The notes beneath the pieces were generated by a model that was given only the letters and a program-made list of their open reading frames with translations, did no database searches and was not told the DNA's origin. The position numbers and the translations under genes were made by a program. From Agrococcus jenensis (lineage in GTDB: Bacteria; Actinomycetota; Actinomycetes; Actinomycetales; Microbacteriaceae): a DNA stretch of 64,000 bases. The stretch covers positions 2,170,001-2,234,000 of the forward strand of contig NZ_RKHJ01000001.1 of the NCBI RefSeq assembly GCF_003752465.1. Reading direction: 5' to 3'. How positions within the stretch are numbered: the stretch's first letter is position 1; each line of letters starts with the position of its first letter. This document shows, piece after piece, positions 8,152-17,296 of this stretch.

Positions 8152-9684
8152 ATGGCGACATTCGTCGACCAGGTGACGCTGCACCTGCGCGCAGGGCACG
8201 GCGGTCACGGCTGCGTCTCCGTCAAGCGCGAGAAGTTCAAGCCCCTCGCAGGCCCCGACGGCGGCAACGGCGGCGACGGCGGCGACATCGTGCTCGTCGC
8301 CGACCCGCAGATCACGACGCTGCTCGGCTACCACCGCGCTCCGCACCGCTCGAGCGACAACGGCATGCCCGGCCAGGGCGACCACAAGTCGGGCACGTCC
8401 GGCCAGGACCTCGAGCTGCCCGTGCCGGTCGGCACCGTGGTGACGGATGCGTCGGGGGAGCAGCTCGCCGACCTCAACCAGCCCGGCATGCGGCTCGTCG
8501 TCGCCGCCGGCGGCCAGGGCGGGCTCGGCAACGCCGCGCTCTCGAGCACGAAGCGCCGCGCCCCGGGCTTCGCGCTGCTCGGCACCCCCGGCGTCGAGGG
8601 CGACGTCACGCTCGAGCTGAAGACCGTCGCCGACGTCGCGCTCGTGGGCTTCCCGAGCGCCGGCAAGTCGAGCCTCGTCGCCGCGATGAGCGCGGCCCGC
8701 CCGAAGATCGCCGACTACCCGTTCACGACCCTGCACCCCAACCTCGGCGTCGTGGAGTCGGGCCAGACCCGCTACACGATCGCCGACGTGCCCGGCCTCA
8801 TCGAGGGCGCGAGCGAGGGCAAGGGCCTGGGCCTCGAGTTCCTCCGCCACGTCGAGCGCTGCTCCGCGCTGCTGCACGTCATCGACTGCGCCACGCTCGA
8901 GCCGAGCCGCGACCCGATCAGCGACCTGCAGGTCATCCTGCGCGAGCTCGAGGCGTACCCGGTGCCCGACGGCCAGACGCCGCTGCTCGAGCGCCAGCAG
9001 CTCATCGCGCTCAACAAGATCGACGTCCCCGAGGCGCGCGAGCTCGCCGACTTCGTGCGGCCCGAGCTCGAGGCGATGGGCTACCGCGTCTTCGAGATCT
9101 CGACGGTCGCTCACACGGGCCTCCGCGAGCTGTCGTTCGCGCTCGCCGACCTCGTCGAGGCCGACCGCGCGGCGAAGGCCGTCGTGCCGGCGCCCGAGCG
9201 CATCGTGCTGCGCCCGAAGGCGATCGACGACCACGGCTACGTCGTCAAGGTCGAGGGCAGCCACGACGGACCCGTCTACCGCATCCTCGGCGCGAAGCCG
9301 GAGCGGTGGGTCGCGCAGACCGACTTCCGCAACGACGAGGCCGTCGGCTACCTCGCCGACCGGCTCGCGAAGCTCGGCACCGAGGACGCGCTGCTCAAGG
9401 CCGGCGCGGTCGCGGGTGCGACCGTCGTGATCGGCCCGGGCGCCGGCATCGTCTTCGACTGGGAGCCGACCATGGCCTCCGCCGCCGAGCTCGTGGGCAA
9501 CCGCGGCACGGACCCGCGGCTCGACCGCAACGACCGTCGCACGACGGAGGAGCGCCGCCGCGAGTACCACGAGCGCATGGACGCGAAGCAGGCGGCGCGC
9601 GACGACCTCCTGGGCGAGCGCGACGGCGGCGTCTGGACCGACGACGAGGGGTTCGAGGTCCAGCGCTGGGACGACAAGGCATGA
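8152..9684 (+). CDS. obgE: GTPase Obg/CgtA
   Basis: 510 aa, the length of actinobacterial Obg. Essential GTPase linked to 50S subunit assembly and stress control. N-terminal Obg fold rich in glycine (about 1-158: [24 protein letters not shown]), G domain with P-loop [10 protein letters not shown] near residue 164, G3 [11 protein letters not shown]4 NKID and G5 STVAH, and a C-terminal OCT domain (roughly 345-430: GYVVKVEGS...RWVAQTDF). A charged tail follows, as usual in high-GC Gram-positives. Ribosome binding site AAGGAGA at about 8138. The stop overlaps the proB start. Confidence 0.97.
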   Translation: MATFVDQVTLHLRAGHGGHGCVSVKREKFKPLAGPDGGNGGDGGDIVLVADPQITTLLGYHRAPHRSSDNGMPGQGDHKSGTSGQDLELPVPVGTVVTDASGEQLADLNQPGMRLVVAAGGQGGLGNAALSSTKRRAPGFALLGTPGVEGDVTLELKTVADVALVGFPSAGKSSLVAAMSAARPKIADYPFTTLHPNLGVVESGQTRYTIADVPGLIEGASEGKGLGLEFLRHVERCSALLHVIDCATLEPSRDPISDLQVILRELEAYPVPDGQTPLLERQQLIALNKIDVPEARELADFVRPELEAMGYRVFEISTVAHTGLRELSFALADLVEADRAAKAVVPAPERIVLRPKAIDDHGYVVKVEGSHDGPVYRILGAKPERWVAQTDFRNDEAVGYLADRLAKLGTEDALLKAGAVAGATVVIGPGAGIVFDWEPTMASAAELVGNRGTDPRLDRNDRRTTEERRREYHERMDAKQAARDDLLGERDGGVWTDDEGFEVQRWDDKA

Positions 9685-10460
9685 CGACCCTCGACCTCCG
9701 GGCCGGCGAGCGGATCGTCGTCAAGGTCGGCTCGTCGTCGATCTCGGGGGAGCGGCGCGGCCAGATCGAGCCGCTCGTCGACGGGCTCGCCCGGCTGCAC
9801 CGCGAGGGCCAGGTGATCCTCGTCTCGTCGGGCGCGATCTCGACGGGCATGCCCTACCTCGGCCTCGACGCGCGTCCCGCCGACCTGCCGATGCAGCAGG
9901 CGGCCGCTGCGGTGGGCCAGAACGTGCTCATGAACCGCTACCAGCGCAGCCTCACCCGCCACGAGGTGGTCGCGGCACAGATCCTGCTCACCGCGTCCGA
10001 CATGGACATGGACTCGCACCGCGTCAACGCGCGGAACGCGCTCGAGCGGCTCCTCGAGCTGCGGATGCTGCCGATCGTCAACGAGAACGACACGGTCGCG
10101 ACGCACGAGATCCGCTTCGGCGACAACGACCGGCTCGCGGCGCTCGTCGCGCGGCTCGTCGGCGCCGACCGGCTCATCCTGCTCTCGGACATCGCCTCGC
10201 TGCGCACCGCGCCGCCCGACGAGCCCGGCTCGGAGCCCATCGAGCACGTTCCCTACGGCGACCCGCTCGACGGCGTGCGCCTGGGCGCGAGCGGCTCGCA
10301 CATCGGCTCCGGCGGCGCCATGACGAAGGTCGACGCCGCGCGGCTCGCCGCCGACGCGGGCGTGCGCGTGACGGTCACCGCGACGCCGCTGCTCGAGCGC
10401 CTCATCGGCGGCGAGCGGCTCGGCACCGAGTTCGAGCCGAACCCCGACGCCCGGCGCTGA
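9681..10460 (+). CDS. proB: Glutamate 5-kinase, short form without PUA domain
   Basis: 259 aa from ATG 9681, overlapping the obg stop by 4 bp. First step of proline synthesis: ATP-dependent phosphorylation of glutamate. Amino-acid-kinase motifs: [10 protein letters not shown] near residue 14, [12 protein letters not shown] near 46, [19 protein letters not shown] near 135 and the final [18 protein letters not shown]. The protein ends where the kinase domain ends; E. coli-type enzymes of about 370 aa carry an extra C-terminal PUA domain. Short forms are known and active in some bacteria. Confidence 0.93.
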   Translation: MTTLDLRAGERIVVKVGSSSISGERRGQIEPLVDGLARLHREGQVILVSSGAISTGMPYLGLDARPADLPMQQAAAAVGQNVLMNRYQRSLTRHEVVAAQILLTASDMDMDSHRVNARNALERLLELRMLPIVNENDTVATHEIRFGDNDRLAALVARLVGADRLILLSDIASLRTAPPDEPGSEPIEHVPYGDPLDGVRLGASGSHIGSGGAMTKVDAARLAADAGVRVTVTATPLLERLIGGERLGTEFEPNPDARR

Positions 10461-10470
10461 CCGCCGAGGA

Positions 10471-10535
10471 TCTCAACGTCGCCTGTGGTCGCACGAGCCG
10501 CTCTGCGCGACGAGCCGCCACCCGCGACGTTGAGA
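10471..10535. repeat. Intergenic inverted repeat between proB and proA
   Basis: TCTCAACGTCGC at 10471-10482 is exactly inverted as GCGACGTTGAGA at 10524-10535, spaced by 41 nt whose inner part is itself imperfectly self-complementary. It looks like a member of the same family as the palindrome at 37859-37908, which also has GTTGAG/CTCAAC arm ends. Confidence 0.6.
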
Positions 10536-10562
10536 ATTCCCAAGCGCTTCTAGGATCGAGGC

Positions 10563-11810
10563 ATGCCTGACGAGCTCGACGCGCTGCTGACCGAGTCGAA
10601 GCGCGCCTCGCGCAGCCTCGGCGTCGCGCCGGCCGAGCAGCGGCACGCCGCCATCGAGGCGATCGCCGACGCGATCGAGGACGCCGCCGACGCGATCCTC
10701 GCCGCGAACGCCGACGACCTCGAGCGCGGCCGCGCGTCCGGGCTCGACGCCGGGCTGCTCGACCGGCTGCTGCTCGACGCCTCGCGCATCGCCGGCCTCG
10801 CCGCCGCCGCCCGGGCACTCGCCGTGCTGCCCGACCCGATCGGCGAGGTGCTGCGCGAGCGCACGCTGCCGAACGGCCTCGAGCTCACCGAGGTGCGCGT
10901 GCCGTTCGGCGTCATCGGCGTCATCTACGAGGCGCGCCCCAACGTCACGGTCGACCTCGCGTGCATCGCGCTCGGCTCGGGCAACGCGGTCGTGCTGCGC
11001 GGCGGCTCCGCGGCGGAGCTGACGAACGCCGTGCTCGTCGAGGCGATGCAGGGGGCGATCGCGCGCGCCGGCCTCCCTCGCGCGTCGGTGCAGACCATCG
11101 ACCGATTCGGCCGCGACGGCGCCGGCCGCCTCATGCGCGCCCGCGGCCTCATCGACCTGCTCGTGCCGCGGGGGAGCGCCGCCCTCATCGAGCGCGTCGT
11201 CACCGAGTCGACCGTGCCCGTCATCGAGACCGGCGCGGGCGTCGTGCACGCCTTCGTCGATCGCGCAGCACACCTGCCGATGGCGCTCGACATCGTGCTC
11301 AACGCGAAGACGCAGCGCACGAGCGTCTGCAACTCGCTCGAGACGGTGCTCGTGCACCGCGACGTCGCCGACACCGCGGTGCCGGCGATCGCGCTCGCCC
11401 TGCAACAGGCGGGCGTCACGATCCACGCCGACGCGGAGCTCCCCGGTGTCGCCGACCCCGAACCGCTCCGCGAGGGCGGCTGGTCGACCGAGCACCTCTC
11501 GATGGACATCGCGATCGGCGTCGTCGACGACGTCGACGCCGCGATCGAGCACGTCAACCGCTACGGCACGCACCACACCGACACGATCGTGACGGACGAT
11601 GCCGATGCGGCGGCGCGGTTCCTCGCGGAGGTGGACTCCGCGGTCGTCATGCACAACGCATCCACCCGCTTCACCGACGGCGGCGAGTTCGGCTTCGGCG
11701 CGGAGGTGGGCATCTCGACGCAGAAGTCGCACGCGCGCGGACCCATGGGCCTGCCGGAGCTGACGAGCAGCAAGTGGATCGTGCGCGGGACGGGGCAGGT
11801 GCGGGCCTGA
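10563..11810 (+). CDS. proA: Glutamate-5-semialdehyde dehydrogenase (gamma-glutamyl phosphate reductase)
   Basis: 415 aa, normal length. Second step of proline synthesis, NADPH-dependent reduction of gamma-glutamyl phosphate. Aldehyde-dehydrogenase fold with VPFGVIGVIYEARPNVT near residue 109, the catalytic cysteine in KTQRTSVCNSLE (about residue 260), and the C-terminal GEFGFGAEVGISTQKSHARGPMGL signature. It follows proB after a 102-bp gap containing the inverted repeat; both belong to the obg-proB-proA string. Confidence 0.97.
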   Translation: MPDELDALLTESKRASRSLGVAPAEQRHAAIEAIADAIEDAADAILAANADDLERGRASGLDAGLLDRLLLDASRIAGLAAAARALAVLPDPIGEVLRERTLPNGLELTEVRVPFGVIGVIYEARPNVTVDLACIALGSGNAVVLRGGSAAELTNAVLVEAMQGAIARAGLPRASVQTIDRFGRDGAGRLMRARGLIDLLVPRGSAALIERVVTESTVPVIETGAGVVHAFVDRAAHLPMALDIVLNAKTQRTSVCNSLETVLVHRDVADTAVPAIALALQQAGVTIHADAELPGVADPEPLREGGWSTEHLSMDIAIGVVDDVDAAIEHVNRYGTHHTDTIVTDDADAAARFLAEVDSAVVMHNASTRFTDGGEFGFGAEVGISTQKSHARGPMGLPELTSSKWIVRGTGQVRA

Positions 11811-11847
11811 CCCGCGCTAGGCTTGCTGCTGGATCGGAGGCACACCC

Positions 11848-12027
11848 ATGATGACCCTGTCACTCCTCGCCGCCGCGGCTGAGCACGCCGAAGAGGCTGC
11901 GGGCGCTGGCCCGTACATCGCCGGCGGCATCGCCGCTGCCGTCTTCATCATCTCGGCCATCGTGCTGCGCTCCTTCCGCGACGTCTCGCACCGCGCTGAG
12001 CGGCACGACGTCCACGGCAACGCCTGA
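11848..12027 (+). CDS. Small single-span membrane protein between proA and nadD
   Basis: 59 aa, starting at ATG 11848 (a second ATG follows directly) with ribosome binding site GGAGG at 11836-11840. Sequence: short N-terminal hydrophobic patch [16 protein letters not shown], then one clear membrane helix [20 protein letters not shown] and a charged tail [19 protein letters not shown] do not recognise a function. Small membrane proteins of this kind are often found at this spot in Microbacteriaceae. Its stop lies 40 bp before the first ATG of nadD, and nadD may begin inside this gene. Confidence 0.7.
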   Translation: MMTLSLLAAAAEHAEEAAGAGPYIAGGIAAAVFIISAIVLRSFRDVSHRAERHDVHGNA

Positions 12028-12067
12028 CATCGACGCCGCACCGAAGCGTCGCCGCCGCCTTGGCATC

Positions 12068-12634
12068 ATGGGCGGCACGTTCGACCCGATCCACCACGGC
12101 CACCTGGTCGCGGCGAGCGAGGTCGCGCAGCACTTCGGCCTCGACGAGGTCGTGTTCGTGCCGACCGGCGAGCCGTACCAGAAGCGCCACGCGTCGCCGA
12201 GCGAGCACCGCTACCTCATGACGGTCGTGGCGACGGCCTCGAACCCGCGCTTCCGCGTCAGCCGCATCGACATCGATCGCGCCGGCCCGACCTACACGAT
12301 CGACACGCTCCGCGACGTGCGGGCGACGCATCCCGAGGCCGAGCTGTTCTTCATCACCGGGGCGGATGCGTTCGCCTCGATCGTGGAGTGGAAGGACCAG
12401 GACGAGCTCTGGGAGCTCGCCCACTTCGTCGCCGTCACCCGCCCTGGGCACCACCTCTCGATCTCCGGATTCCCGCCGGGACGTGTCTCACTGCTGGAGA
12501 TCCCGGCACTTGCGATATCCTCGACCGATTGCCGTGCGCGCGTCCGCGCCGGATATCCCGTCTGGTACTTGGTCCCTGACGGGGTGGTTCAATACATCAG
12601 CAAGCACGACTTGTACCGGAGACTGACAGCATGA
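12068..12634 (+). CDS. nadD: Nicotinate-nucleotide adenylyltransferase
   Basis: 188 aa from ATG 12068. Converts nicotinate mononucleotide to deamido-NAD. Nucleotidyltransferase motifs: [12 protein letters not shown] at residues 2-13, [11 protein letters not shown] near 36, and the C-terminal [28 protein letters not shown] (shown here in two parts: [13 protein letters not shown] and YLVPDGVV). The ATG sits immediately before GGTFDP, so the usual first beta strand (encoded upstream as RRRRLGI) would be excluded; no in-frame ATG, GTG or TTG is available upstream, so translation may begin at a rare codon (for example CTG 11996). The stop overlaps the next start (ATGA). Confidence 0.92.
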   Translation: MGGTFDPIHHGHLVAASEVAQHFGLDEVVFVPTGEPYQKRHASPSEHRYLMTVVATASNPRFRVSRIDIDRAGPTYTIDTLRDVRATHPEAELFFITGADAFASIVEWKDQDELWELAHFVAVTRPGHHLSISGFPPGRVSLLEIPALAISSTDCRARVRAGYPVWYLVPDGVVQYISKHDLYRRLTA

Positions 12635-13863
12635 CCGATGCGAACGAGGGCCGCCCGCTGACGCGACGGCAGCTTCGAGAGCTCGAGCGCGCTGCTGAGC
12701 TGGCCCGCACGGGCGAGGCGCCGCCGGTGCCCGACGAGGAGCCCGAGCACTCCGCGCCGAGCGATGCTCCGGCCCACGAGGGTCGGCACTCCGCGCCGAG
12801 CGTGCCCGCCGCGCCGGATGAGGTGCAGTCCCTCGACGACGCAGCGCCCGCGCTCGAGCCGGTCGACGCCGTCGACGCAGAGCCCGTCGACACCGAGCCT
12901 GTCGAGGCAGAGCCCGTGGAGGCCGAGCCGATCGAGCCCGAGCCGGCCGTCGAGCCGGAGCGCCCCGCGAGCCCGGTCGGCCGCTTCTTCGGCCGCCGCA
13001 AGGCCAAGGTCGAGGAGCCGGTCCGAGAGGAGCCGGTCCGCGAGGAGCCCGTCCTCGAGGCGACGGTCGCGATGGACCGCATCGAGCCCGACGAGGTCGA
13101 CGAGCTGGACGTCATCGAGGCGGAGATCGCGCCGGAGCCGAAGGCATCCGTGCCCGCGCCGTCCTCCGCGCGCCGCTCGGCCGTGCCGGTCGACGACGTG
13201 CAGGGCCTCGACACCGTCGACGACGCCGAGGTCGACGGCCTCGAGATCGACGAGGTCATCGTCGAGCTGCCCCGCGTCTCGTCGCGCCGCGTCGCCGAGT
13301 CGACGCCCGCCGAGCTCGAGGACCACCGCGCCGCCGCGGAGGCCGAGGAGCTCATCCAGACCGGGCCGACCCGCGGGCAGTCGCAGCGGCTCCCCGTGAT
13401 CGTCAACGTCGTCTCCGACACCTCCGAGCACCACATCGCCGACCTGCGCGAGCAGGGCGTCGCCGGCACCGGCGGCTCGTCGGCCTCGTCGATCACCGCG
13501 AACGCGCTCGTGCTGCCCGCAGGCTCGGACGCCCCTGACTTCCAGCTCGAGGGTGCCGACGGCCTCCTCGTCACCGGCTCGATCGACGTGCCGGAGGGCT
13601 TCGCCTCGTCCGGCCGCGGCAGCGCCTCGATCGACGGGAGCGACGTCGACGCCGACGTCGCCGACGGCGAGGTCTCGAGCCCCGAGGCGGCGCCGGTGCG
13701 CGCATCGAAGGCCGTCTCCTCCTATGCCAACGCTCGGGTGCAGATCGCACCCCAGAAGCAGCGCTCGACCGTGTGGCCCATCGCCATCGGCGTCGGTGCG
13801 GGCGGATTCGCCGTCGCCGTCGCGGGCTTCCTCGCGCTGGCGCTCACGCAGGGATGGCTCTGA
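12631..13863 (+). CDS. Low-complexity acidic protein with C-terminal membrane anchor
   Basis: 410 aa, coupled to nadD by an ATGA overlap. The N-terminus reads [20 protein letters not shown], a short conserved opening found in Microbacteriaceae proteins of this locus. The middle (residues about 30-230) is Glu/Pro/Val/Asp-rich low complexity with repeats such as [16 protein letters not shown] more ordered stretch near 245-330 includes [15 protein letters not shown], and the end has one membrane helix ([20 protein letters not shown]). Function unknown; the position between nadD and rsfS is conserved, but this may only reflect shared transcription. Confidence 0.8.
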   Translation: MTDANEGRPLTRRQLRELERAAELARTGEAPPVPDEEPEHSAPSDAPAHEGRHSAPSVPAAPDEVQSLDDAAPALEPVDAVDAEPVDTEPVEAEPVEAEPIEPEPAVEPERPASPVGRFFGRRKAKVEEPVREEPVREEPVLEATVAMDRIEPDEVDELDVIEAEIAPEPKASVPAPSSARRSAVPVDDVQGLDTVDDAEVDGLEIDEVIVELPRVSSRRVAESTPAELEDHRAAAEAEELIQTGPTRGQSQRLPVIVNVVSDTSEHHIADLREQGVAGTGGSSASSITANALVLPAGSDAPDFQLEGADGLLVTGSIDVPEGFASSGRGSASIDGSDVDADVADGEVSSPEAAPVRASKAVSSYANARVQIAPQKQRSTVWPIAIGVGAGGFAVAVAGFLALALTQGWL

Positions 13864-13895
13864 CCAGGTATGGCACTGAACACCACGGGCGCTCG

Positions 13896-14279
13896 ATGAG
13901 CGCCGACCAGAAGGCCGTCGCGCTCGCCCGCGCCGCGGCGCTCGCCGCCGACAAGGCGCTCGCCGTCGACCTCGTCGGGCTCGACGTCTCCGGCCAGCTG
14001 CCGCTGACCGACGTCTTCCTCATCGCGACCGGTCGCAACGAGCGCCAGGTCAGCGCCATCGCCCGCGAGATCGAGGATGCGCTCATCCTCGTCGGCGCGA
14101 AGCCGGTGCGCCGCGAGGGCCGCGCCGACGGCCGCTGGGTGCTGCTCGACTTCTCCGACATCGTCGTGCACATCTTCCACGAGGAGGAGCGCACCTACTA
14201 CCAGCTCGAGCGGCTCTGGCGCGATGCCGGCGTAATCGACCTCCAGCTGCCTGCGGCACCGGAGTCCTCCACGCAGTAG
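13896..14279 (+). CDS. rsfS: Ribosomal silencing factor RsfS
   Basis: 127 aa from ATG 13896 (MSADQKAVALARAAA). RsfS binds L14 and blocks subunit joining when nutrients are short. Family motifs: DLVGLDVSGQLPLTDVFLIATG, RNERQVSAIAREIEDAL, GRWVLLDFSDIVVHIFHEEERTYYQLERLW. Genomic pairing with nadD is widespread in bacteria. The longer open frame upstream overlaps the preceding gene and is not supported. A strong hairpin follows. Confidence 0.96.
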   Translation: MSADQKAVALARAAALAADKALAVDLVGLDVSGQLPLTDVFLIATGRNERQVSAIAREIEDALILVGAKPVRREGRADGRWVLLDFSDIVVHIFHEEERTYYQLERLWRDAGVIDLQLPAAPESSTQ

Positions 14280-14302
14280 TCCACCACCCTCGACGATCGA
14301 CG

Positions 14303-14330
14303 CAGCGCGCGGCCTCCGGGCCGCGCGCTG
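14303..14330 (+). terminator. Hairpin terminator after rsfS
   Basis: CAGCGCGCGGCC (14303-14314) and its exact complement (14319-14330) form a 12-bp stem with a TCCG loop, followed by CTTCGCG. It separates the housekeeping operon from the LacI-controlled operon. Confidence 0.8.
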
Positions 14331-14417
14331 CTTCGCGTCAGGGCGGTCCGTGATCGGGGGCTCCGAGGTCGGGCTTGCGCTCCACCTCGGCCGTGTCGTA
14401 TCGTCGCACTCGACCGA

Positions 14418-14433
14418 TTGGAAACGTTTCCAG
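14418..14433 (+). promoter_or_regulatory. LacI-family operator upstream of the catabolic operon
   Basis: TTGGAAACGTTTCCAG contains a perfect 14-bp palindrome (14419-14432) with the central CG typical of LacI/GalR operators. It lies 48 bp before the lacI start, so autoregulation of the whole operon by its own first gene is the likely meaning. Confidence 0.85.
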
Positions 14434-14480
14434 TCGCGACCACCACGGCATGAGCGATGGCGCTCGGAGCGGAGCAGGGC

Positions 14481-15497
14481 ATGGCCGGTCTCCCGACGAT
14501 CACCGCGGTCGCGCAGGTCGCCGGCGTCTCCGTCGCCACCGCCAGCCGGGCCCTGCACGGCGGTGGCGCCTCCGCCGCCACGGCCGAGCGCGTGCGCCTC
14601 GTCGCCGAGCAGCTCGGCTACCGGCCCAACGCGGTGGCGCGTGCGCTGCAGGGCGGGACGATCGGCCAGATCGCCATGATCGTGCCGGATGCCGCCAACC
14701 CCGTCTACGCCCGCATGACGAGCGCCGTCCAGCACGAGCTCGCCGCCGACGACCGCCACCTGCTCGTCGCCCAGGCGCAGGACCCGGCAGACGTCGCGGC
14801 GGCGATCGGCCGCTTCGGCCCGAGCACGATCGACGGCCTCATCGTCGTCCCGCTGCGCCCGGAGCCGCAGGTGCTCGAGGCGCTCGACGCGGCGCGCGTG
14901 CCGACCGTCGTGATCGGCTCGCTCCCGCTGACGGCGGTGCACGGGGCTGTCGGCGCCGACTCGCGCGCCGGCGTCCAGCTCGCGATCGACCACCTCGTGG
15001 CGCAGGGCGCGCAGCGCATCGCGTTCGTGAACGGCCCCGTCGACACCACGCCAGGGCGCATGCGCCTCGAGGGCTACCGCCTGGCGCTCGATGCCGCGGG
15101 GCTGGACTTCGATCCCGCGCTCGTGGTCGCCGCCGACGACTTCACGCATGCGGCCGCGCTGCCCGCCATCGACGCGCTGCTCGAGCGATCCGCGCGCTCG
15201 TTCGACGCGATCGTCGCCGCGAACGACCTCATCGCCTTCGCGGCCCTGCGGGTGCTGTCGGACGCCGGCATCGCGGTGCCGGGGGACTGCCTCGTGGTCG
15301 GCATGGACGACACCGAGCTCGCGCAGATGGCGATCCCGAGCCTCACGAGCGTCGACCTCGGCGCCGAGGCGCGCGGCACGCTCGCCGCCCAGCAGCTGCT
15401 CGCGTCGCTCCGCGGCGAAGCGGACGCCATCTCGCACGCCACCGTCGTGCCGCGCCTCGTCGTGCGCGAGTCGTCCACCAGGAGGGACCGCCCATGA
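14481..15497 (+). CDS. LacI-family transcriptional regulator
   Basis: 338 aa from ATG 14481, preferred over ATG 14457 because GGAG lies at 14471-14474 and the helix-turn-helix then begins at the usual distance. Residues about 5-25 (TITAVAQVAGVSVATASRAL) are the LacI HTH; GYRPNAVARALQ is the hinge-helix region; the rest is a periplasmic-binding-protein-like sensor ending DLGAEARGTLAAQQLL. It heads a run of nine same-strand genes and probably represses them through the palindrome at 14418-14433 until a sugar-like ligand binds. Its stop overlaps the first permease start (ATGA). Confidence 0.93.
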   Translation: MAGLPTITAVAQVAGVSVATASRALHGGGASAATAERVRLVAEQLGYRPNAVARALQGGTIGQIAMIVPDAANPVYARMTSAVQHELAADDRHLLVAQAQDPADVAAAIGRFGPSTIDGLIVVPLRPEPQVLEALDAARVPTVVIGSLPLTAVHGAVGADSRAGVQLAIDHLVAQGAQRIAFVNGPVDTTPGRMRLEGYRLALDAAGLDFDPALVVAADDFTHAAALPAIDALLERSARSFDAIVAANDLIAFAALRVLSDAGIAVPGDCLVVGMDDTELAQMAIPSLTSVDLGAEARGTLAAQQLLASLRGEADAISHATVVPRLVVRESSTRRDRP

Positions 15498-16411
15498 GCG
15501 CCGTCGATGTCGTCGTCGCCGAGCGGAGGCTGACCCGCAGATCGCGGTTCGGGCCCGAGCGCGGCGCGTGGCTGCTGTTCCTGCCCGCGATGCTGCCGAT
15601 CCTGGTCTTCAGCGTCTGGCCGCTGCTGCAGGGCATCGCGCTGGGCTTCACGAACGCGACGGCCGCGCGCAACGCGACCGTCGAGTTCACCGGGGTCGAG
15701 AACTACGTCGAGCTCGCCGGCTACGAGCTCTTCTGGAACTCGTTCGGGATCGGCCTCATCTGGGCGTTCTCGGTCACGATCATCCAGTTCTTCGCGTCGC
15801 TGAGCCTCGCGCTGCTGCTGAACGCGAACCTCTGGGGCCAGGGCATCGCGCGCACGCTCGCGCTCATCCCGTGGGCGATGCCACCGGTGATCATCGCGAT
15901 CATGTGGCGCCTCATGCTGCACCCGACCTACGGCGCGGTGAACGGCGGGCTCGGTGCGGTCGGCCTGCCCGACTCCATCAACTGGCTCGGCCAGGCCTCC
16001 ACGGCGCTCCCGGCCGCGATCGTCGTCGGCGTCTGGGCAGGCATGCCGCAGACCACCATCACGCTCCTCGCCGGCCTGCAGGGCGTGAACGCCGAGCTGC
16101 ACGAGGCGGCCCAGATTGACGGCGCCGGCACCTGGCAGCGCTTCTTCTCGGTGACGCTGCCGGCGCTGCGGCCGGTGATCATCGCGATCACCACGCTCGA
16201 CTTCATCAACAACTTCAACTCCTTCGCCCTCGTCTACGTGCTGACGGCGGGAGCGTGGGGCACGATGCTGCCGATGCTCTTCGCCTACAACGAGGCGTTC
16301 CGCTACGGCAACTTCGGGCTCGCGAGCGCGATGGGCAACGTCATCGTCATCGTGATCGCGATCTTCCTGTTCTTCTACCTGCGCTCGCAGGCGAGGGGGC
16401 GAGAGGCATGA
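15494..16411 (+). CDS. CUT1 sugar ABC transporter permease (MalF/UgpA type)
   Basis: 305 aa, overlapping lacI by 4 bp, with ribosome binding site GGAGGG. Six membrane segments; opening RGAWLLFLPAMLPILVFS typical of first CUT1 permeases. The ATPase-docking EAA loop reads EAAQIDGAGTWQRFFSVTLP (about residues 206-225). It forms a heterodimer with the next gene product. No ATP-binding subunit is encoded nearby, which is normal for actinobacteria that share one MsiK-type ATPase. The substrate is unknown. Confidence 0.93.
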   Translation: MSAVDVVVAERRLTRRSRFGPERGAWLLFLPAMLPILVFSVWPLLQGIALGFTNATAARNATVEFTGVENYVELAGYELFWNSFGIGLIWAFSVTIIQFFASLSLALLLNANLWGQGIARTLALIPWAMPPVIIAIMWRLMLHPTYGAVNGGLGAVGLPDSINWLGQASTALPAAIVVGVWAGMPQTTITLLAGLQGVNAELHEAAQIDGAGTWQRFFSVTLPALRPVIIAITTLDFINNFNSFALVYVLTAGAWGTMLPMLFAYNEAFRYGNFGLASAMGNVIVIVIAIFLFFYLRSQARGREA

Positions 16412-17247
16412 GACGACGTCGCTTGCCTCTCGGACGGGTGCTCCAGTACGTCGCGATCGTGCTGTTCATGATCTTCCTGGCGTTCCCCCTGCTGTTCCTG
16501 TTCACGACGGCCTTCAAGAGCCAGCGCGAGCTGCAGTCGCCGGATCCGCAGCTGCTGCCTGCGCAGTGGAACCTCGACAACTTCACGGCCGCGATCGACC
16601 GGGCGAACCTGATCCAGGCTGCGGGCAACAGCCTCATCGTGGCGCTCGTCACGACGCTCATCGTCGTCGCCGTCTCGCTGCCGGCCGCCTACGCGCTCGC
16701 GCGCTTCCGCACCCGGCTCCGCAAGCTCGCGACCGGCTGGATCCTGCTGTCGCAGGTCTTCCCGTTCATCCTCATCATCGTCCCGCTCTACCTGATGCTG
16801 CAGCCGCTCGGGCTCGGCAACTCGCTCGGCGGGCTCGTGGTCGTCTACGTCGTCTGGTCGCTGCCCTTCGCGCTCTGGATGCTGCAGGGCTACGTCGCGT
16901 CGATCCCCGTCGACCTCGAGGAGGCCGGCGCGATGGACGGGGCGCCGAAGTGGCGCGTGCTCGTCTCGATCGTGCTGCCGCTGCTGGCCCCCGGCCTGGT
17001 CGCGACCAGCCTGTTCGCCTTCATCGGCTCGTGGAACGAGTTCTTCTTCGCCCTCGTGCTCATCAAGGACGAGGCGTTGCAGACGCTGCCGCAGCGGCTC
17101 GCGCTCTTCGTGGGCGCCGAGGGCCAGGTGCAGCTGGGCCAGCTGGCCGCGGCATCGCTGCTCGCTGCGATCCCGAGCCTGCTGTTCTTCGCGCTCATCC
17201 AGCGTCGCCTGACGTCGGGCCTGCTCTCGGGCGCCGTCAAGGGCTGA
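16408..17247 (+). CDS. CUT1 sugar ABC transporter permease (MalG/UgpE type)
   Basis: 279 aa, overlapping the previous stop (ATGA). Six membrane helices, N-terminal VLFMIFLAFPLLFLFTTAFK, and the EAA motif EEAGAMDGAPKWRVLVSIVL followed by PLLAPGL (about residues 171-197). Partner of the upstream permease in a carbohydrate importer. A short tract of CCACCCAT repeats follows the stop before the binding-protein gene. Confidence 0.93.
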   Translation: MRRRRLPLGRVLQYVAIVLFMIFLAFPLLFLFTTAFKSQRELQSPDPQLLPAQWNLDNFTAAIDRANLIQAAGNSLIVALVTTLIVVAVSLPAAYALARFRTRLRKLATGWILLSQVFPFILIIVPLYLMLQPLGLGNSLGGLVVVYVVWSLPFALWMLQGYVASIPVDLEEAGAMDGAPKWRVLVSIVLPLLAPGLVATSLFAFIGSWNEFFFALVLIKDEALQTLPQRLALFVGAEGQVQLGQLAAASLLAAIPSLLFFALIQRRLTSGLLSGAVKG

Positions 17248-17251
17248 CGAT

Positions 17252-17282
17252 CCACCCATCCACCCATCTCCACCCCACCCAT
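17252..17282 (+). repeat. Short CCACCCAT tandem repeat
   Basis: Three exact copies of CCACCCAT (17252-17259, 17260-17267, 17275-17282) with a CTCCACC spacer fill the 49-bp gap between the second permease and the binding-protein gene, just ahead of the GAGGAGA ribosome binding site. Probably a neutral low-complexity tract, though a C-rich unstructured stretch could raise translation of the binding protein. Confidence 0.6.
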
Positions 17283-17296
17283 CCCGAGGAGACACC

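Noticed and set aside
12068..12634. nadD as a pseudogene
   Set aside because: All core motifs are intact; only the start codon is questionable.
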